64,000 nt of DNA from Mariprofundaceae bacterium (GTDB lineage: Bacteria; Pseudomonadota; Zetaproteobacteria; Mariprofundales; Mariprofundaceae): assembly GCA_030950585.1 (NCBI GenBank), contig JAUZRG010000033.1:32268-96267 (forward strand), written 5' to 3'. The notes beneath the pieces are model-generated. The model saw only the letters and a program-made list of their open reading frames with translations. It was not told the DNA's origin and did not search any database. Shown piece after piece: positions 36,852-45,793 of the stretch; position 1 is the stretch's first letter, and each line of letters starts with the position of its first letter. The position numbers were made by a program, and so were the translations under genes.

Positions 36852-38816
36852 TTAAAATCTTAGTTGCATATTAAGTTTAAAATAAATTTTTCCATTATTT
36901 TCTAAAATTAAATGACCAAACCTGTGCCTAGTCGTTGATGGCGTATCAAATTTAATGTTTTCAAACAAGTAATTTTCTAATGAAGCTTTATCTATAATAT
37001 GAAACCCTACTTGTTCACCTGTTTCTTTTACAATGATAGTTCCGTTTGATACATAATCACCATCCCATTTCTTGCCAGCAAAAAAACCTAATAATATCGC
37101 AACTAATAACCGTTTTACTTTTACCTGTAATGAAATTAAATCCGTTCCAAAGGTATTCACATGATTAAAAATATTTTCCAAATTAGAATCTATCGCATTC
37201 GTTCTATTTAAATAAAATTCCAACAACATTGTTGACACTATTTCTGGGATTGAGCTATCCACCATTGCAAGGTTATATGCCATTGATTCAGTTTCAATTT
37301 TACTAAATCTAAATGTACCGCCGAGTGTATGAATTTTTTCAATTCTATCTTTTAATTTTGTTCTTGTGTTAATTGAGTTCACAATATCGATTGCGCTGGG
37401 TTGTAAATTTACAATTTCAAAAATGAAATTAGTATTTCCAGACGCATTAAGTAGAGTTGGCTTACTGCCTAAATAGGATTTTATGCCAAAGCCTTCATTT
37501 TCTTTTGATATTTTATTGTTGTTTATACCTAAAACGATATTTGCTTTTTGATTACTATTTCCACCTTTTATAATAGAAATGCCTAATTTGTTTTGTATTA
37601 AATCAAACTCAGGCATATTAAAAGTTTTGCTTCCAGATTTTATTCCATCAGCTAGATTTTGTAGAACATGATTATTTAAAAAGTCAGATACTTTAATATT
37701 ATCTTCAAAACCTGTTGCTTTATTCTTTACTAAAACCATATGATCATCTTGTAAATAACAAGACTCTACAATATTTAGAGTCGTTACTTTTGTGACGTTG
37801 AAATGATCCATACTATGGTTAATATTAAGGTTTTTATCCGAAAGTATTAGTTTTTTATCATTGATGATTTTCAAGAATGAATATAGCTCTGTCCACTCGC
37901 CTTTGTTTTTAGTGTTTACCACATCCTCACCAGTGTTTTTCAATGTTTTTAAATGGGTGATTATGGTTTCACTGCATGCCTTAATGGCATTAATAGCAAC
38001 GCTATTGCCTAGCTGTTTCATTGCTTGCGTATTTGCAACTGGAAATTCAAAGGTTTCAGGAAAACCTTGCATCTTTCTTGCCTGTTCGGGCATGATTTTT
38101 TTGACTTCGCCATCAACAAGATATGAGTCCCAGTTTCTGCGATCCGTAATCTTTGAGCCTCGTCCACCCACTCTTAACGTAAATCCAATTTCTCTTGAAC
38201 ATTCACCTCCCCAAACATCAGACATATTAAATTTCAAGGGAATTTTGGGAGGAAATGAAAAGCTTGATAATACACCTTCATTTTTAAACCCAATCATAAA
38301 GACTCTCGGTCTTAGTTGAGGTAAGCCATAGTCAGATGCTTTTACGACTTGATGGTGAAAGCTATAACCTAGTTCATTCTCAATAATATCCCGAATGACT
38401 TTAAAGGTATTACCGTTATCATGATTCACAATACCTCGTACATTTTCTAAAAAAAATGCTTGAGGCTTCTTTGCTTCCAATATTTCGACAATATTAAAAA
38501 ACAAGTTACCTCTTTCTGATTTATGGGTATCATTAAAACCTCTTTTCTGACCAGCTTGGCTAAAGGGCTGACACGGAAAACCTGCACATAAAATATCAAA
38601 ATCAGGTAAATCTATAGGGTTTATTTTTCTGATATCATCATTGAACATCCCATTAGAAAACAAGCTAGGGTTAGATTTTTTGAAATTATGTTCATATGTT
38701 TTCCGGGCAAAAGGGTCTATTTCAGAAGCAAACGCACATTCACCACCAAGTGATTCCATGGCAATGTGAAAACCACCAATACCAGCAAATAAATCTATAA
38801 ATTTAAAATGACTCAT
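36852..38816 (-). CDS. Fused C5-cytosine methyltransferase/HpaII-like restriction endonuclease
   Basis: One 654-residue chain. Residues 1-290 are a complete C5-cytosine methyltransferase: motif I DLFAGIGGFHIAM, catalytic GFPCQPFSQAGQKRG (Cys82), FFLENVRGI, QLRPRVFMIGF, a target-recognition stretch with TLRVGGRGS and RRNWDSYLV, and QLGNSVAINAI. A short linker leads to residues 304-654, which match my recollection of the HpaII restriction endonuclease family: NKGEWTELYSFLKII at the start and PSTTRHRFGHLILENNGKIY...LNMQLRF at the end, with family-like length (about 350). By family knowledge both halves would recognise CCGG, giving a self-contained type II system; the site is inferred. It lies 17 bases after a small winged-helix gene. 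AT-rich, codon use unlike prlC and polA, consistent with acquisition. Confidence 0.85.
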   Translation of the reverse strand: MSHFKFIDLFAGIGGFHIAMESLGGECAFASEIDPFARKTYEHNFKKSNPSLFSNGMFNDDIRKINPIDLPDFDILCAGFPCQPFSQAGQKRGFNDTHKSERGNLFFNIVEILEAKKPQAFFLENVRGIVNHDNGNTFKVIRDIIENELGYSFHHQVVKASDYGLPQLRPRVFMIGFKNEGVLSSFSFPPKIPLKFNMSDVWGGECSREIGFTLRVGGRGSKITDRRNWDSYLVDGEVKKIMPEQARKMQGFPETFEFPVANTQAMKQLGNSVAINAIKACSETIITHLKTLKNTGEDVVNTKNKGEWTELYSFLKIINDKKLILSDKNLNINHSMDHFNVTKVTTLNIVESCYLQDDHMVLVKNKATGFEDNIKVSDFLNNHVLQNLADGIKSGSKTFNMPEFDLIQNKLGISIIKGGNSNQKANIVLGINNNKISKENEGFGIKSYLGSKPTLLNASGNTNFIFEIVNLQPSAIDIVNSINTRTKLKDRIEKIHTLGGTFRFSKIETESMAYNLAMVDSSIPEIVSTMLLEFYLNRTNAIDSNLENIFNHVNTFGTDLISLQVKVKRLLVAILLGFFAGKKWDGDYVSNGTIIVKETGEQVGFHIIDKASLENYLFENIKFDTPSTTRHRFGHLILENNGKIYFKLNMQLRF

Positions 38817-38833
38817 TCTTTCATTGTTGCCTT

Positions 38834-39088
38834 TTATTTTAAAATTTTATTCATGTAATACCCATAAGGGTATTTAGATGTTGGTTGAACCCATTTTATG
38901 TTAATTCCATACTTGCTTCTTATCTCTCGGATAGTTCTAGTCCAGTCTCTTATTCCAGATATTTCTTGTAAATATGATGGGATAAACGCCTTTTCAGGTG
39001 AAAGTTCAAATAATACTTTTAATTTTTGAATACCACTTGTCTGTTGAGATACTAAATTCATTACTTCCAATTCTGTTTTATTTGTCAT
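38834..39088 (-). CDS. Small winged-helix-like protein of the RM module
   Basis: Eighty-four residues with AAGGAG nine bases before the ATG, so translation is well supported. The sequence has a helix-turn-helix/winged-helix look: IPSYLQEISGIRDWTRTIREIRSKYGINIKWVQ, then a wing-like YPYGYYMN turn. It reads like the short winged-helix domains found attached to or beside type II restriction enzymes. Being first in a two-gene operon with the fused methyltransferase-nuclease, it may regulate the operon (a C-protein role by a different fold) or add DNA-binding specificity. No classical C-box repeat was identified upstream. Confidence 0.72.
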   Translation of the reverse strand: MTNKTELEVMNLVSQQTSGIQKLKVLFELSPEKAFIPSYLQEISGIRDWTRTIREIRSKYGINIKWVQPTSKYPYGYYMNKILK

Positions 39089-39245
39089 GGATAGATACTC
39101 CTTATTGCATAAATGCTTTTTTTAAAACCTTAGCAATCATGATTGAAACCCATTCTTTTAGCGATGTTGTCTCAACTTAGATGCATCGTTTTTACAAAAA
39201 CAGATTCCCTTTTTCGCGAGAAAAACGGGCTTAGCTATGGTTGCA

Positions 39246-39641
39246 TCACTCAGTTGATAATTCATCCTTATGAATCGTCCAAACTTGAATAGGTAGTTGA
39301 TAAAATTCAATATTATCCATGAGTTTTTTATAATGCTTTTGATCCTTCTTACTCTTCATGATCAAGAGAATACCCGCTTTTTTATCGGTTAAGCGGGCGT
39401 AATGGATGGACTGACCAATGGCTTCAGCCCATTTTTTGGCAAAATCGACTTCGATGGCGTGACTGTCGGTGATGCAGTCACAGCGGGTTCGGTCTGATAA
39501 GACTTGTTCGGTTTCACCATCTTGTTGCTCACACCAGTAATTCTGATAATCCGCTTCATGAAGCTTGGTTTTTTTCTTTTCGTCTTTATCACAGGCACTG
39601 AGTAACAGAAGGCTGAGGCATAGAATGAGGATGCTTTTCAT
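39246..39641 (-). CDS. Lipoprotein with PD-(D/E)xK nuclease-like motif
   Basis: A 131-residue lipoprotein (lipobox LLSAC, Cys17). The mature part has CDCITDSHAIEVDFAKKWAE followed by AIGQSIHYA and GILLIM. The spacing Glu64-x-Asp66...Lys70...Glu73...Gln77...Tyr81 resembles the core of restriction-endonuclease-like folds (E-x-K/D then Q-x3-Y on the next helix). I recall similar uncharacterised proteins in other proteobacteria, but activity is unproven. It would face the periplasm. Its ATG overlaps the polA stop as ATGA, so it is co-translated with DNA polymerase I, an odd pairing for a periplasmic protein. Confidence 0.72.
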   Translation of the reverse strand: MKSILILCLSLLLLSACDKDEKKKTKLHEADYQNYWCEQQDGETEQVLSDRTRCDCITDSHAIEVDFAKKWAEAIGQSIHYARLTDKKAGILLIMKSKKDQKHYKKLMDNIEFYQLPIQVWTIHKDELSTE

Positions 39642-42268
39642 AGTTGGTGTGCATCAAACCATGTGCGACCAATGCCCACATCGACGACAAGTGGCACACG
39701 CAGTTGAATGGCGTTTTGCATGGCTTGTACCACAATGTTTTTGATGTGTTCAACGTGGGCTTCGTCTGCTTCAATGACCAATTCATCATGTACTTGCAGA
39801 ATGCACTTGGCTGGCTCATTTTGAAGTTTTTGCTGCAAGTGAATCATGGCGACTTTGATGATGTCTGCGGCTGAACCTTGGAGTGGGGCATTGATGGCTG
39901 TGCGTTGGGCATACTTTTGCAGCATTTTGTTTTTGGAATTGATGTCAGCGACATAGACACGGTGACCATGCAAGGTTTGCACATAACCTTGTGCTCTGGC
40001 TTGCTCGAGCGTTTCATCCATGAAGGCTTGCACAGCGGGATAACGGGCAAAATAAGCATCAATGAAGTGTTGGGCTTCTGCGCGTGGTACTTTGAGTTGC
40101 TTGGCAAGACCAAAGGCACTCATGCCATATAATATACCAAAATTGACGGCTTTGGCGGCGCGACGCTGTTCGCCACTGACTTGATCTAAGGCAATGCCAT
40201 GAATGCTCGCTGCTGTGGCACGGTGAATATCCAAACCTTGGCTGAAGGATTCAAGCAAAGCGGCATCTTGGGAATAGTGAGCCATCAAGCGCAGTTCAAT
40301 TTGTGAGTAATCGGCAGCAAGTAATAACTTGCCTTTATCCGCAATAAAGGCTTTGCGAATTTGGCGACCATCTTGGCTGCGGATCGGAATGTTTTGCAAA
40401 TTGGGTTCAGATGAAGACAAACGGCCTGTGCTAGTAATGGCTTGGTTGAATGAGGTGTGAACATGGTCTTGGACATCGCATAACTTGGGTAATGCACTGG
40501 TGTAGGTCGAATTAAGCTTACTGAGTTGGCGTACTTCGATGACTTTTTGGGCAATAAGGTGTTCTTCTGCCAAGTTTTCAAGGATTTCTTGGCCTGTAGA
40601 CCACGCGCCTGTTTTGGTTTTCTTGCCACCTTTTAAGCCTAAACGGTTGAACAACACATCACCGAGTTGGGCGGGTGAATGCACGTTGAAGGTGCAGCCT
40701 GCAAGGTCTTGAATGTCTTTTTCTAAGGTTGTGATGCGGGCAATAAAACCTTCAGAAAGTTGGTTCAACATGGCAATATCAAGTTTTGCCCCTGTGTGCT
40801 GTATGTGGCTTAGCACTTGCATGACGGGGTATTCAATCTCGGTGTAACGCTCTAAACGCTGCTCTTCTTCTAAGCTTGCTTTGATTTTTTGGCCAAGCTG
40901 ACGTTGAAGCCATGCTGTTTCTGCCATCATGGGGACAAGACTGGCTGCATCGACATCGGCAAAAGCTTGTTTCTTTCGTCCCTTACCTAAGATGGTTTCA
41001 GCATTGATGCATGAAAAGCCTAAGTGATCATGGGCGATGTTTTTTAGGCTGGGTGCATATTTGGCGGGATGCAAGCAATAGGCCAGCAACATGGTATCCC
41101 AAATGGTTTTGGAAGCTGGCAAGTTTTGCAGTGTGATGTGCATCAGCTTGGCATCAAACACAAAGATGTCTTTTGCTGCTGCCAGAATACTGTGAATGTG
41201 TTTTAGCGATGCTTCTGCTTCTAAGCCATGTTGGAGTGACACCATCCATGCATCTGTGTCGGTGGCAAAGGCAAAGGCTTGAATGTTGTTGTCTTGTCTA
41301 TGCACATGCAGACCAATACTTTGTTGATTTAAGTCCATGCTGAGCTGTTGTAGCTGGGCTTGATCTTCAATGTTGTGATACTGACAAGCTTGCGTGCTAT
41401 CTTCAGATTTTTGGTCGGTGGCTTGGAATTGCTGTGCCAAGCGGTTCAGCTCAAACTTTTGGCAAAAAGTGATCATTTCATCTTGGTTTGCTTGGGCGAC
41501 GGCAAGGGCATCCAAATCACAAGGCAAAGGCACATCGTAGCGTAAGGTCACAAGGTAATAGGATAAGCGGGCATCCTCTTGATGTGCCAACAAGGTTTCA
41601 CGGCGTTTCTTTTGTTTGATGTTGCTTGCTTGTTGCAGCACTTGTTCCATCTCACCATATTCATGCAATAAGGTGGCTGCTGTTTTGGGGCCAATACTGG
41701 GCACACCCGGAATATTATCTGAGCTATCCCCAGCAAGGGCTAATAAGTCACGAATGCGATTGGGCGCAACACCCCATTTGGCCAACACCGCGTCTTCATC
41801 AATAAATTTTTCTTTAAAACTATCGTACATTTGAACTTGTGTGTTGACGAGTTGCATTAAATCTTTGTCGGCTGAGGCGATGCTGACGCGCCAATATTTT
41901 TGTTGTGCCTGTACGGCTAAGGTCGCAATGACATCATCAGCCTCAAAGTTATCCACACATAACATATGCATGCCTAAATGTTGGGTGACTGCCATGATAT
42001 GTGGCCATTGCTGGGATAATTCTTCGGGCATGGCTGAGCGATTGGCTTTGTAGGGGGTGTATTCTTTGTGGCGAAAAGTACCGCCTCTGGGATCAAACAT
42101 CACCGCCATGTGGGTGGGTTTCAACTTTTCTTGCATGGATCGCAGCATGTTGATAAAGCCAAAAATGGCACTGGTTGGCTCGCCCTTGGAGCTATAAAAA
42201 GGTCGAATGCCGTGAAAAGCCCGAAAGGCATAGTTGGAGCCATCGACAAGTAATAAGTGTGGATTCAT
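39638..42268 (-). CDS. polA: DNA polymerase I
   Basis: Repair and Okazaki-fragment polymerase, 876 residues from ATG 42268 (which overlaps the yaaA stop as ATGA). The N-terminal 5'-3' exonuclease domain is intact (LLVDGSNYAFRAFHG, NFEADDVIATLA, ASADKDLMQLV, GDSSDNIPGVPSIGPKTA). The middle domain keeps the fold but where E. coli has the proofreading D-x-E the sequence reads IGLHVHRQDN, so 3'-5' exonuclease activity is probably lost, as in some other bacterial Pol I. The polymerase domain has motif A LLAADYSQIELRLMAH, motif B RRAAKAVNFGILYGM and motif C LQVHDELVIEA. Followed by a coupled lipoprotein gene. Confidence 0.96.
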   Translation of the reverse strand: MNPHLLLVDGSNYAFRAFHGIRPFYSSKGEPTSAIFGFINMLRSMQEKLKPTHMAVMFDPRGGTFRHKEYTPYKANRSAMPEELSQQWPHIMAVTQHLGMHMLCVDNFEADDVIATLAVQAQQKYWRVSIASADKDLMQLVNTQVQMYDSFKEKFIDEDAVLAKWGVAPNRIRDLLALAGDSSDNIPGVPSIGPKTAATLLHEYGEMEQVLQQASNIKQKKRRETLLAHQEDARLSYYLVTLRYDVPLPCDLDALAVAQANQDEMITFCQKFELNRLAQQFQATDQKSEDSTQACQYHNIEDQAQLQQLSMDLNQQSIGLHVHRQDNNIQAFAFATDTDAWMVSLQHGLEAEASLKHIHSILAAAKDIFVFDAKLMHITLQNLPASKTIWDTMLLAYCLHPAKYAPSLKNIAHDHLGFSCINAETILGKGRKKQAFADVDAASLVPMMAETAWLQRQLGQKIKASLEEEQRLERYTEIEYPVMQVLSHIQHTGAKLDIAMLNQLSEGFIARITTLEKDIQDLAGCTFNVHSPAQLGDVLFNRLGLKGGKKTKTGAWSTGQEILENLAEEHLIAQKVIEVRQLSKLNSTYTSALPKLCDVQDHVHTSFNQAITSTGRLSSSEPNLQNIPIRSQDGRQIRKAFIADKGKLLLAADYSQIELRLMAHYSQDAALLESFSQGLDIHRATAASIHGIALDQVSGEQRRAAKAVNFGILYGMSAFGLAKQLKVPRAEAQHFIDAYFARYPAVQAFMDETLEQARAQGYVQTLHGHRVYVADINSKNKMLQKYAQRTAINAPLQGSAADIIKVAMIHLQQKLQNEPAKCILQVHDELVIEADEAHVEHIKNIVVQAMQNAIQLRVPLVVDVGIGRTWFDAHQL

Positions 42269-43005
42269 CGTATAAATACCCATTCATTGGCCGATGATAA
42301 GGCATCGGCATATTCGTAGTTCATGCCTGTGAAGGCGGTCATCGCAGAGGGTTCACTCAAGCGCTGTTGAATGATAAAGCGTGTCATCAAGCCGCGTGCT
42401 TTCTTGGCATGAATGCCAATGACTTTTAATTTGCCATTTTTTTCATCTTTAAAAACAGGGGTGATGACGTTGCTTAATTGACCCTTAACGGCTTTGTAGT
42501 ATTCGTTGGAGGCTAAATTAATAATGTGTTGATGGCTTTGCAGTTGTTCGGCAATCAAGCCACCCCAAAAGGCGTAAAGGTTATTGCCACGCTCATTTTT
42601 TAGGCGTGTGCCCATTTCTAAACGATAGGCTTGCATCAAGTCCAAGGGGCGCAATACACCGTATAAACCCGATAAAATACGCAAATGATCTTGGGAAAAC
42701 GCCATGTCTTCAGGGCTTAGGCTTGGGGCATCTAAGCCTTGGTAAACATCACCTTTAAACATATACAAGGCCGCTTTGGCATTGGCTGCATTGAAAGGCT
42801 GTTGCCATATGGAAAAGCGTTGTTGATTGAGTAAGGCCAGTTTAGGACTGATCTTCATGAGCTGCCCCACTGCATCGGGATTGAGTTGTTTCAGTTGCTC
42901 AATGAGCACTTGCGCATGCTCAAGCAATGCAGGCTGGGTGCAACGGTGCGGGTGTTGCAGCGGCGATTCATCAAGGGTTTTTGCGGGTGAGATGAGAATG
43001 AGCAT
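42265..43005 (-). CDS. yaaA: Peroxide stress protein YaaA (DUF328/UPF0246)
   Basis: YaaA lowers intracellular free iron and DNA damage during peroxide stress in E. coli; the fold binds DNA. The 246-residue product begins MLILISPAKTLDESPL and shows the family motifs LMKISPKLALLNQQRF, FKGDVYQGLDA, LRILSGLYGVLRPLDLMQAYRLEMGT and IINLASNEYYKAV. ATG at 43005 is chosen on the family N-terminus and AAAGGTAG upstream; the frame is open to 43068 but lacks support. It is translationally coupled to polA (ATGA), which makes functional sense for DNA protection under oxidative stress. Confidence 0.94.
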   Translation of the reverse strand: MLILISPAKTLDESPLQHPHRCTQPALLEHAQVLIEQLKQLNPDAVGQLMKISPKLALLNQQRFSIWQQPFNAANAKAALYMFKGDVYQGLDAPSLSPEDMAFSQDHLRILSGLYGVLRPLDLMQAYRLEMGTRLKNERGNNLYAFWGGLIAEQLQSHQHIINLASNEYYKAVKGQLSNVITPVFKDEKNGKLKVIGIHAKKARGLMTRFIIQQRLSEPSAMTAFTGMNYEYADALSSANEWVFIR

Positions 43006-43103
43006 GGTTTCTACCTTTCTATATAAGACAAGTGGGCGCACTTTTACAGAAAATAGGCCTAACGTCATCCCCCCTCTTGATTTCTGAACAGGCAGTCGAT
43101 TAA

Positions 43104-43766
43104 ATGCGTCGCATGCGTCCTATAACCTTTCTTTTCCCCTTATTACTTGTTGGTTGTGCTGATTTACCACCGATCTTCATGTCTCATGAAGATGGTCAGA
43201 AAAAAGCCACAGCCACAGAAACAAACGTTGGCCAAGAACCAAGTCGTCAGGCTTTGGAAGTACCACCTGAATTGCGTGGTAAAGTATCTGTACCTACACC
43301 TGAAAAAATTGCCAGCGCGCCAGATGCTGTTGCTGTTAAGCGTGTCAATCAAGCGATTGGTGAACCCATTGCTGCTGATAAAGAAGCAGTGGTAGGCAAG
43401 CACTTCACGCTAGATACTCGCATGTATGATCAAAGTACTGCGACAGTTTTTTCATCGGTCGTCGATGCGATGACATCACTCAATATTCCAGTACAAAGTG
43501 TCGATTCACCAAGCGGTGTTTTGACTTCAGATTGGATTCGCCAAGATGCAGGAACTTTGCAGGCTGCTGTGAGCACCATGATTGGTGGTGGTAAGAATTC
43601 TGTGCGCTATCGTTATGTGATTCGGGTGTTGAAAAATGATAAAGCCAAAACATTATTGCAAGTTCGTACTTTAGGACAAGTCTTTACCAATCGTCATTGG
43701 GTTAATCGTCAAATTCAGCGCAAAGTAAGCAATGAATTATTTAGTGCTGTGGAAGAAAGACTTTAA
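43104..43766 (+). CDS. bamC: BamC-like outer-membrane lipoprotein
   Basis: A 220-residue lipoprotein (lipobox LLVGC, Cys18) with the signature ALEVPPEL shortly after the Cys, matching the conserved segment of BamC that packs against BamD, then two alpha/beta domains (FTLDTRMYDQSTATVFSSVVDAM; a second half around VRYRYVIRVLKND). BamC is an accessory subunit of the outer-membrane barrel-assembly machine. It is shorter than E. coli BamC (about 344), so only one full helix-grip domain may be present. Divergent from yaaA. Assignment rests on the lipobox and VPPEL segment; another NlpB/DapX-type lipoprotein is possible. Confidence 0.75.
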   Translation: MRRMRPITFLFPLLLVGCADLPPIFMSHEDGQKKATATETNVGQEPSRQALEVPPELRGKVSVPTPEKIASAPDAVAVKRVNQAIGEPIAADKEAVVGKHFTLDTRMYDQSTATVFSSVVDAMTSLNIPVQSVDSPSGVLTSDWIRQDAGTLQAAVSTMIGGGKNSVRYRYVIRVLKNDKAKTLLQVRTLGQVFTNRHWVNRQIQRKVSNELFSAVEERL

Positions 43767-43772
43767 CTTTAT

Positions 43773-45119
43773 TTATCGGCCGACAAAAAAAGATGGATTG
43801 TTATTTTGTTGGTTGATTTGCAATAACACGCAAGCGTGGTTGGGATCTGCCCCAGCGGCAATGAGCTTGCTGACAAGTCGTGGTTGTTTATCCGCCACGG
43901 CGCGTGCAAGCGGTGTCCAACCTTGATTCTCGCGATTGGGAATTATGCCTGTGCTAAGTAGTACATCAGCAGCTTCTAAATGATGATTTTGAATGGCAAT
44001 ATCAAGGGCTGACCAGCCATGATGGTTGCGGCTTTGTGCGGCTGCACCTTGTTTGATTAAGCAGAGAATCATTTGTTCATGATTGTTGGCAGCGGCTCCT
44101 TCTAAGGGGCTGGATCCCAAGCTATTTTTTTGATTGACCTTTGCGCCTGCCTTGATTAAAAGTCTTGCTTTTTTCACATTTCCTTGTGTTGCTGCCAAGT
44201 GCAGTGGGCTATTGCCATCTTGATCTTGTTGGCTTGCAGAGACCCCTTCTTGCAGTAAATAAGCGGTCATGCGGTAGTGTCTTTGGTTGTCGCTATTGAA
44301 GTGAAGTAAGTTTTGCCCCGTTGAAGAAATAAGCTCTGACAGATGTTGATAAGTGCCAAAGTTTAATAAAACTTTGAGTTTACTGGTGTGGTGACTGAGC
44401 ATGGCTGTGGCATAATCATTAAATGTTAGCATGCTGTTGTCGATATACGGTAATAGGCTAAATAATTTTTTTGCAGATAATGATAAAATCGCCTCGTTAA
44501 GCCATGATGGTGAAACATTCGCCCCTAATTGCAATAACAATACCGCCATTTCAGTTGAAGGTAATAAAATAGCATCATCTAATAGGTGTGGGTGTTCAAA
44601 GGTTTCAATCGTTGCCCCATATTCAATCAGTAGTTGAGCAATGCCTGTGGCATTGTGTTCAATACTTGTGCGTAAAGGTGTGCAGAGGGCTTTGCCTTGG
44701 TATGTTTTGTTGGGGTCAACACCTTGATCTAATAAATCATGAACCTCTTGTAGGTCATCATCTTCAATGGCAAGAATAAGTGGCGTTTTACCTTCTTGGT
44801 CATAAGTGTCTTTGAGGCGTTCCCAAACCAATACATCAGCCATACCGCTCGCATGTGCGCATTGATTACAAATGGCTGTGTCTTCAAAGTGAAAAGGCTC
44901 TAAATAGACTTCTTGGCACTCTAGGCACTTAAAATAGTGATCATGTGGGTGAATAGCTTTGCCTGAACCTGCACAGTAATGTGTTGAATGGCGTTGCTGG
45001 CTTCGTGCAACATGATCACCACAGTCTGTGCAAAAAAGATCATGGTTACTTTGAAAAACCTGTGAGTCATAGGCAGCATGACTTTGTGCTATTGTGTGTT
45101 TAAAGGTTGTATTATGCAT
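43773..45119 (-). CDS. Ankyrin-repeat protein with N-terminal zinc-ribbon
   Basis: Predicted cytoplasmic protein of 448 residues. The N-terminal 90 residues hold several CxxC knuckles (CTDCGDH, KCLECQEV, CNQCAH plus HYCAGSGK), suggesting two zinc-binding sites. From about residue 105 there are repeated ankyrin units such as GKTPLILAIEDDDLQEVHDL, GNSPLHLAATQGNVKKARLL, GSSPLEGAAANNHEQMILCL, GWSALDIAIQNHHLEAADVL and GWTPLARAVADKQPRLVSKL, at least eight in all with some degenerate. The start at 45119 overlaps the preceding zinc-ribbon/TPR gene by eight bases; GGTGGACG lies upstream. The pair probably forms a protein-protein complex; no enzymatic domain is visible. Confidence 0.8.
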   Translation of the reverse strand: MHNTTFKHTIAQSHAAYDSQVFQSNHDLFCTDCGDHVARSQQRHSTHYCAGSGKAIHPHDHYFKCLECQEVYLEPFHFEDTAICNQCAHASGMADVLVWERLKDTYDQEGKTPLILAIEDDDLQEVHDLLDQGVDPNKTYQGKALCTPLRTSIEHNATGIAQLLIEYGATIETFEHPHLLDDAILLPSTEMAVLLLQLGANVSPSWLNEAILSLSAKKLFSLLPYIDNSMLTFNDYATAMLSHHTSKLKVLLNFGTYQHLSELISSTGQNLLHFNSDNQRHYRMTAYLLQEGVSASQQDQDGNSPLHLAATQGNVKKARLLIKAGAKVNQKNSLGSSPLEGAAANNHEQMILCLIKQGAAAQSRNHHGWSALDIAIQNHHLEAADVLLSTGIIPNRENQGWTPLARAVADKQPRLVSKLIAAGADPNHACVLLQINQQNNNPSFFVGR

Positions 45120-45669
45120 AGTTTTTACGTCCACCTTCGATGACATTGAGCGCTAATTTATGCGGCCTATTTTGTAGCTCTTGATAACGTGACTCAATAT
45201 CATTATGGAAATTTTCTTGCTGATACTCAATAAATTGTTCAAAGATATGCTCTGCTTCTTCTTGTTCACCTTGTTGCTGTAATAGGCAAGCAAGCCTGTA
45301 ATAGTAATGCAAGTTATTAGCATGGAAGGGGAGTTGATGTTTGACCTTTTTAAGCAATTTAAGTGCCCGTTCAGGGTTATCTTTATATTGCCATAAGCGA
45401 GATTCAAGCAGGGTGTGTTTTATTTTTAATTGTTGATCGTCTGTATTTAAGCGGTGGCAATAATGGAGGGCAAGGTTGATTTGTCCTTTTGTAGCTAATA
45501 AACTAATTTGCTTTAATTTATTAAGGTATTTTTGTTGTGCTAACTCGATACTTTCATCTTTTTGAGCCAAGGGTTCTATGGTTGCAATAGGGATATTACG
45601 AAAACCACAGCATAGGCAACTTTTTGATTTAGGCATGACGGCATATGATTTACATTGTTGACAACGCAC
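45112..45669 (-). CDS. Zinc-ribbon/TPR-like hypothetical protein
   Basis: The product (185 residues) starts with a compact zinc-ribbon (CQQC...CLCC within the first 21 residues) followed by helical repeats of TPR type, e.g. LALHYCHRLNTDDQQLKIKH, NPERALKLLKKVKHQ and YYYRLACLLQQQGEQEEAEH. No signal peptide. The start is GTG at 45669 with AGGAGAG eight bases upstream. It overlaps the ankyrin/zinc-ribbon gene by eight bases, so the two are co-translated and share an N-terminal zinc-ribbon plus helical-repeat plan. Function unknown. Confidence 0.72.
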   Translation of the reverse strand: MRCQQCKSYAVMPKSKSCLCCGFRNIPIATIEPLAQKDESIELAQQKYLNKLKQISLLATKGQINLALHYCHRLNTDDQQLKIKHTLLESRLWQYKDNPERALKLLKKVKHQLPFHANNLHYYYRLACLLQQQGEQEEAEHIFEQFIEYQQENFHNDIESRYQELQNRPHKLALNVIEGGRKNYA

Positions 45670-45793
45670 CCCAACTCTCCTATTTTTAGTGAATGCGACA
45701 AAGCTATAAATATGCTGCGAATAAGATATGAAGCGGTGATGAATAAAAATTAATTTGATGATTCAACGATAAAAATAGACTTCAGATCATAAA

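Noticed and set aside
37861..38319. Plus-strand frame of 152 codons opposite the fused methyltransferase
   Set aside because: Antisense shadow; no ribosome-binding site and no motif, while the minus strand has full methyltransferase motifs.
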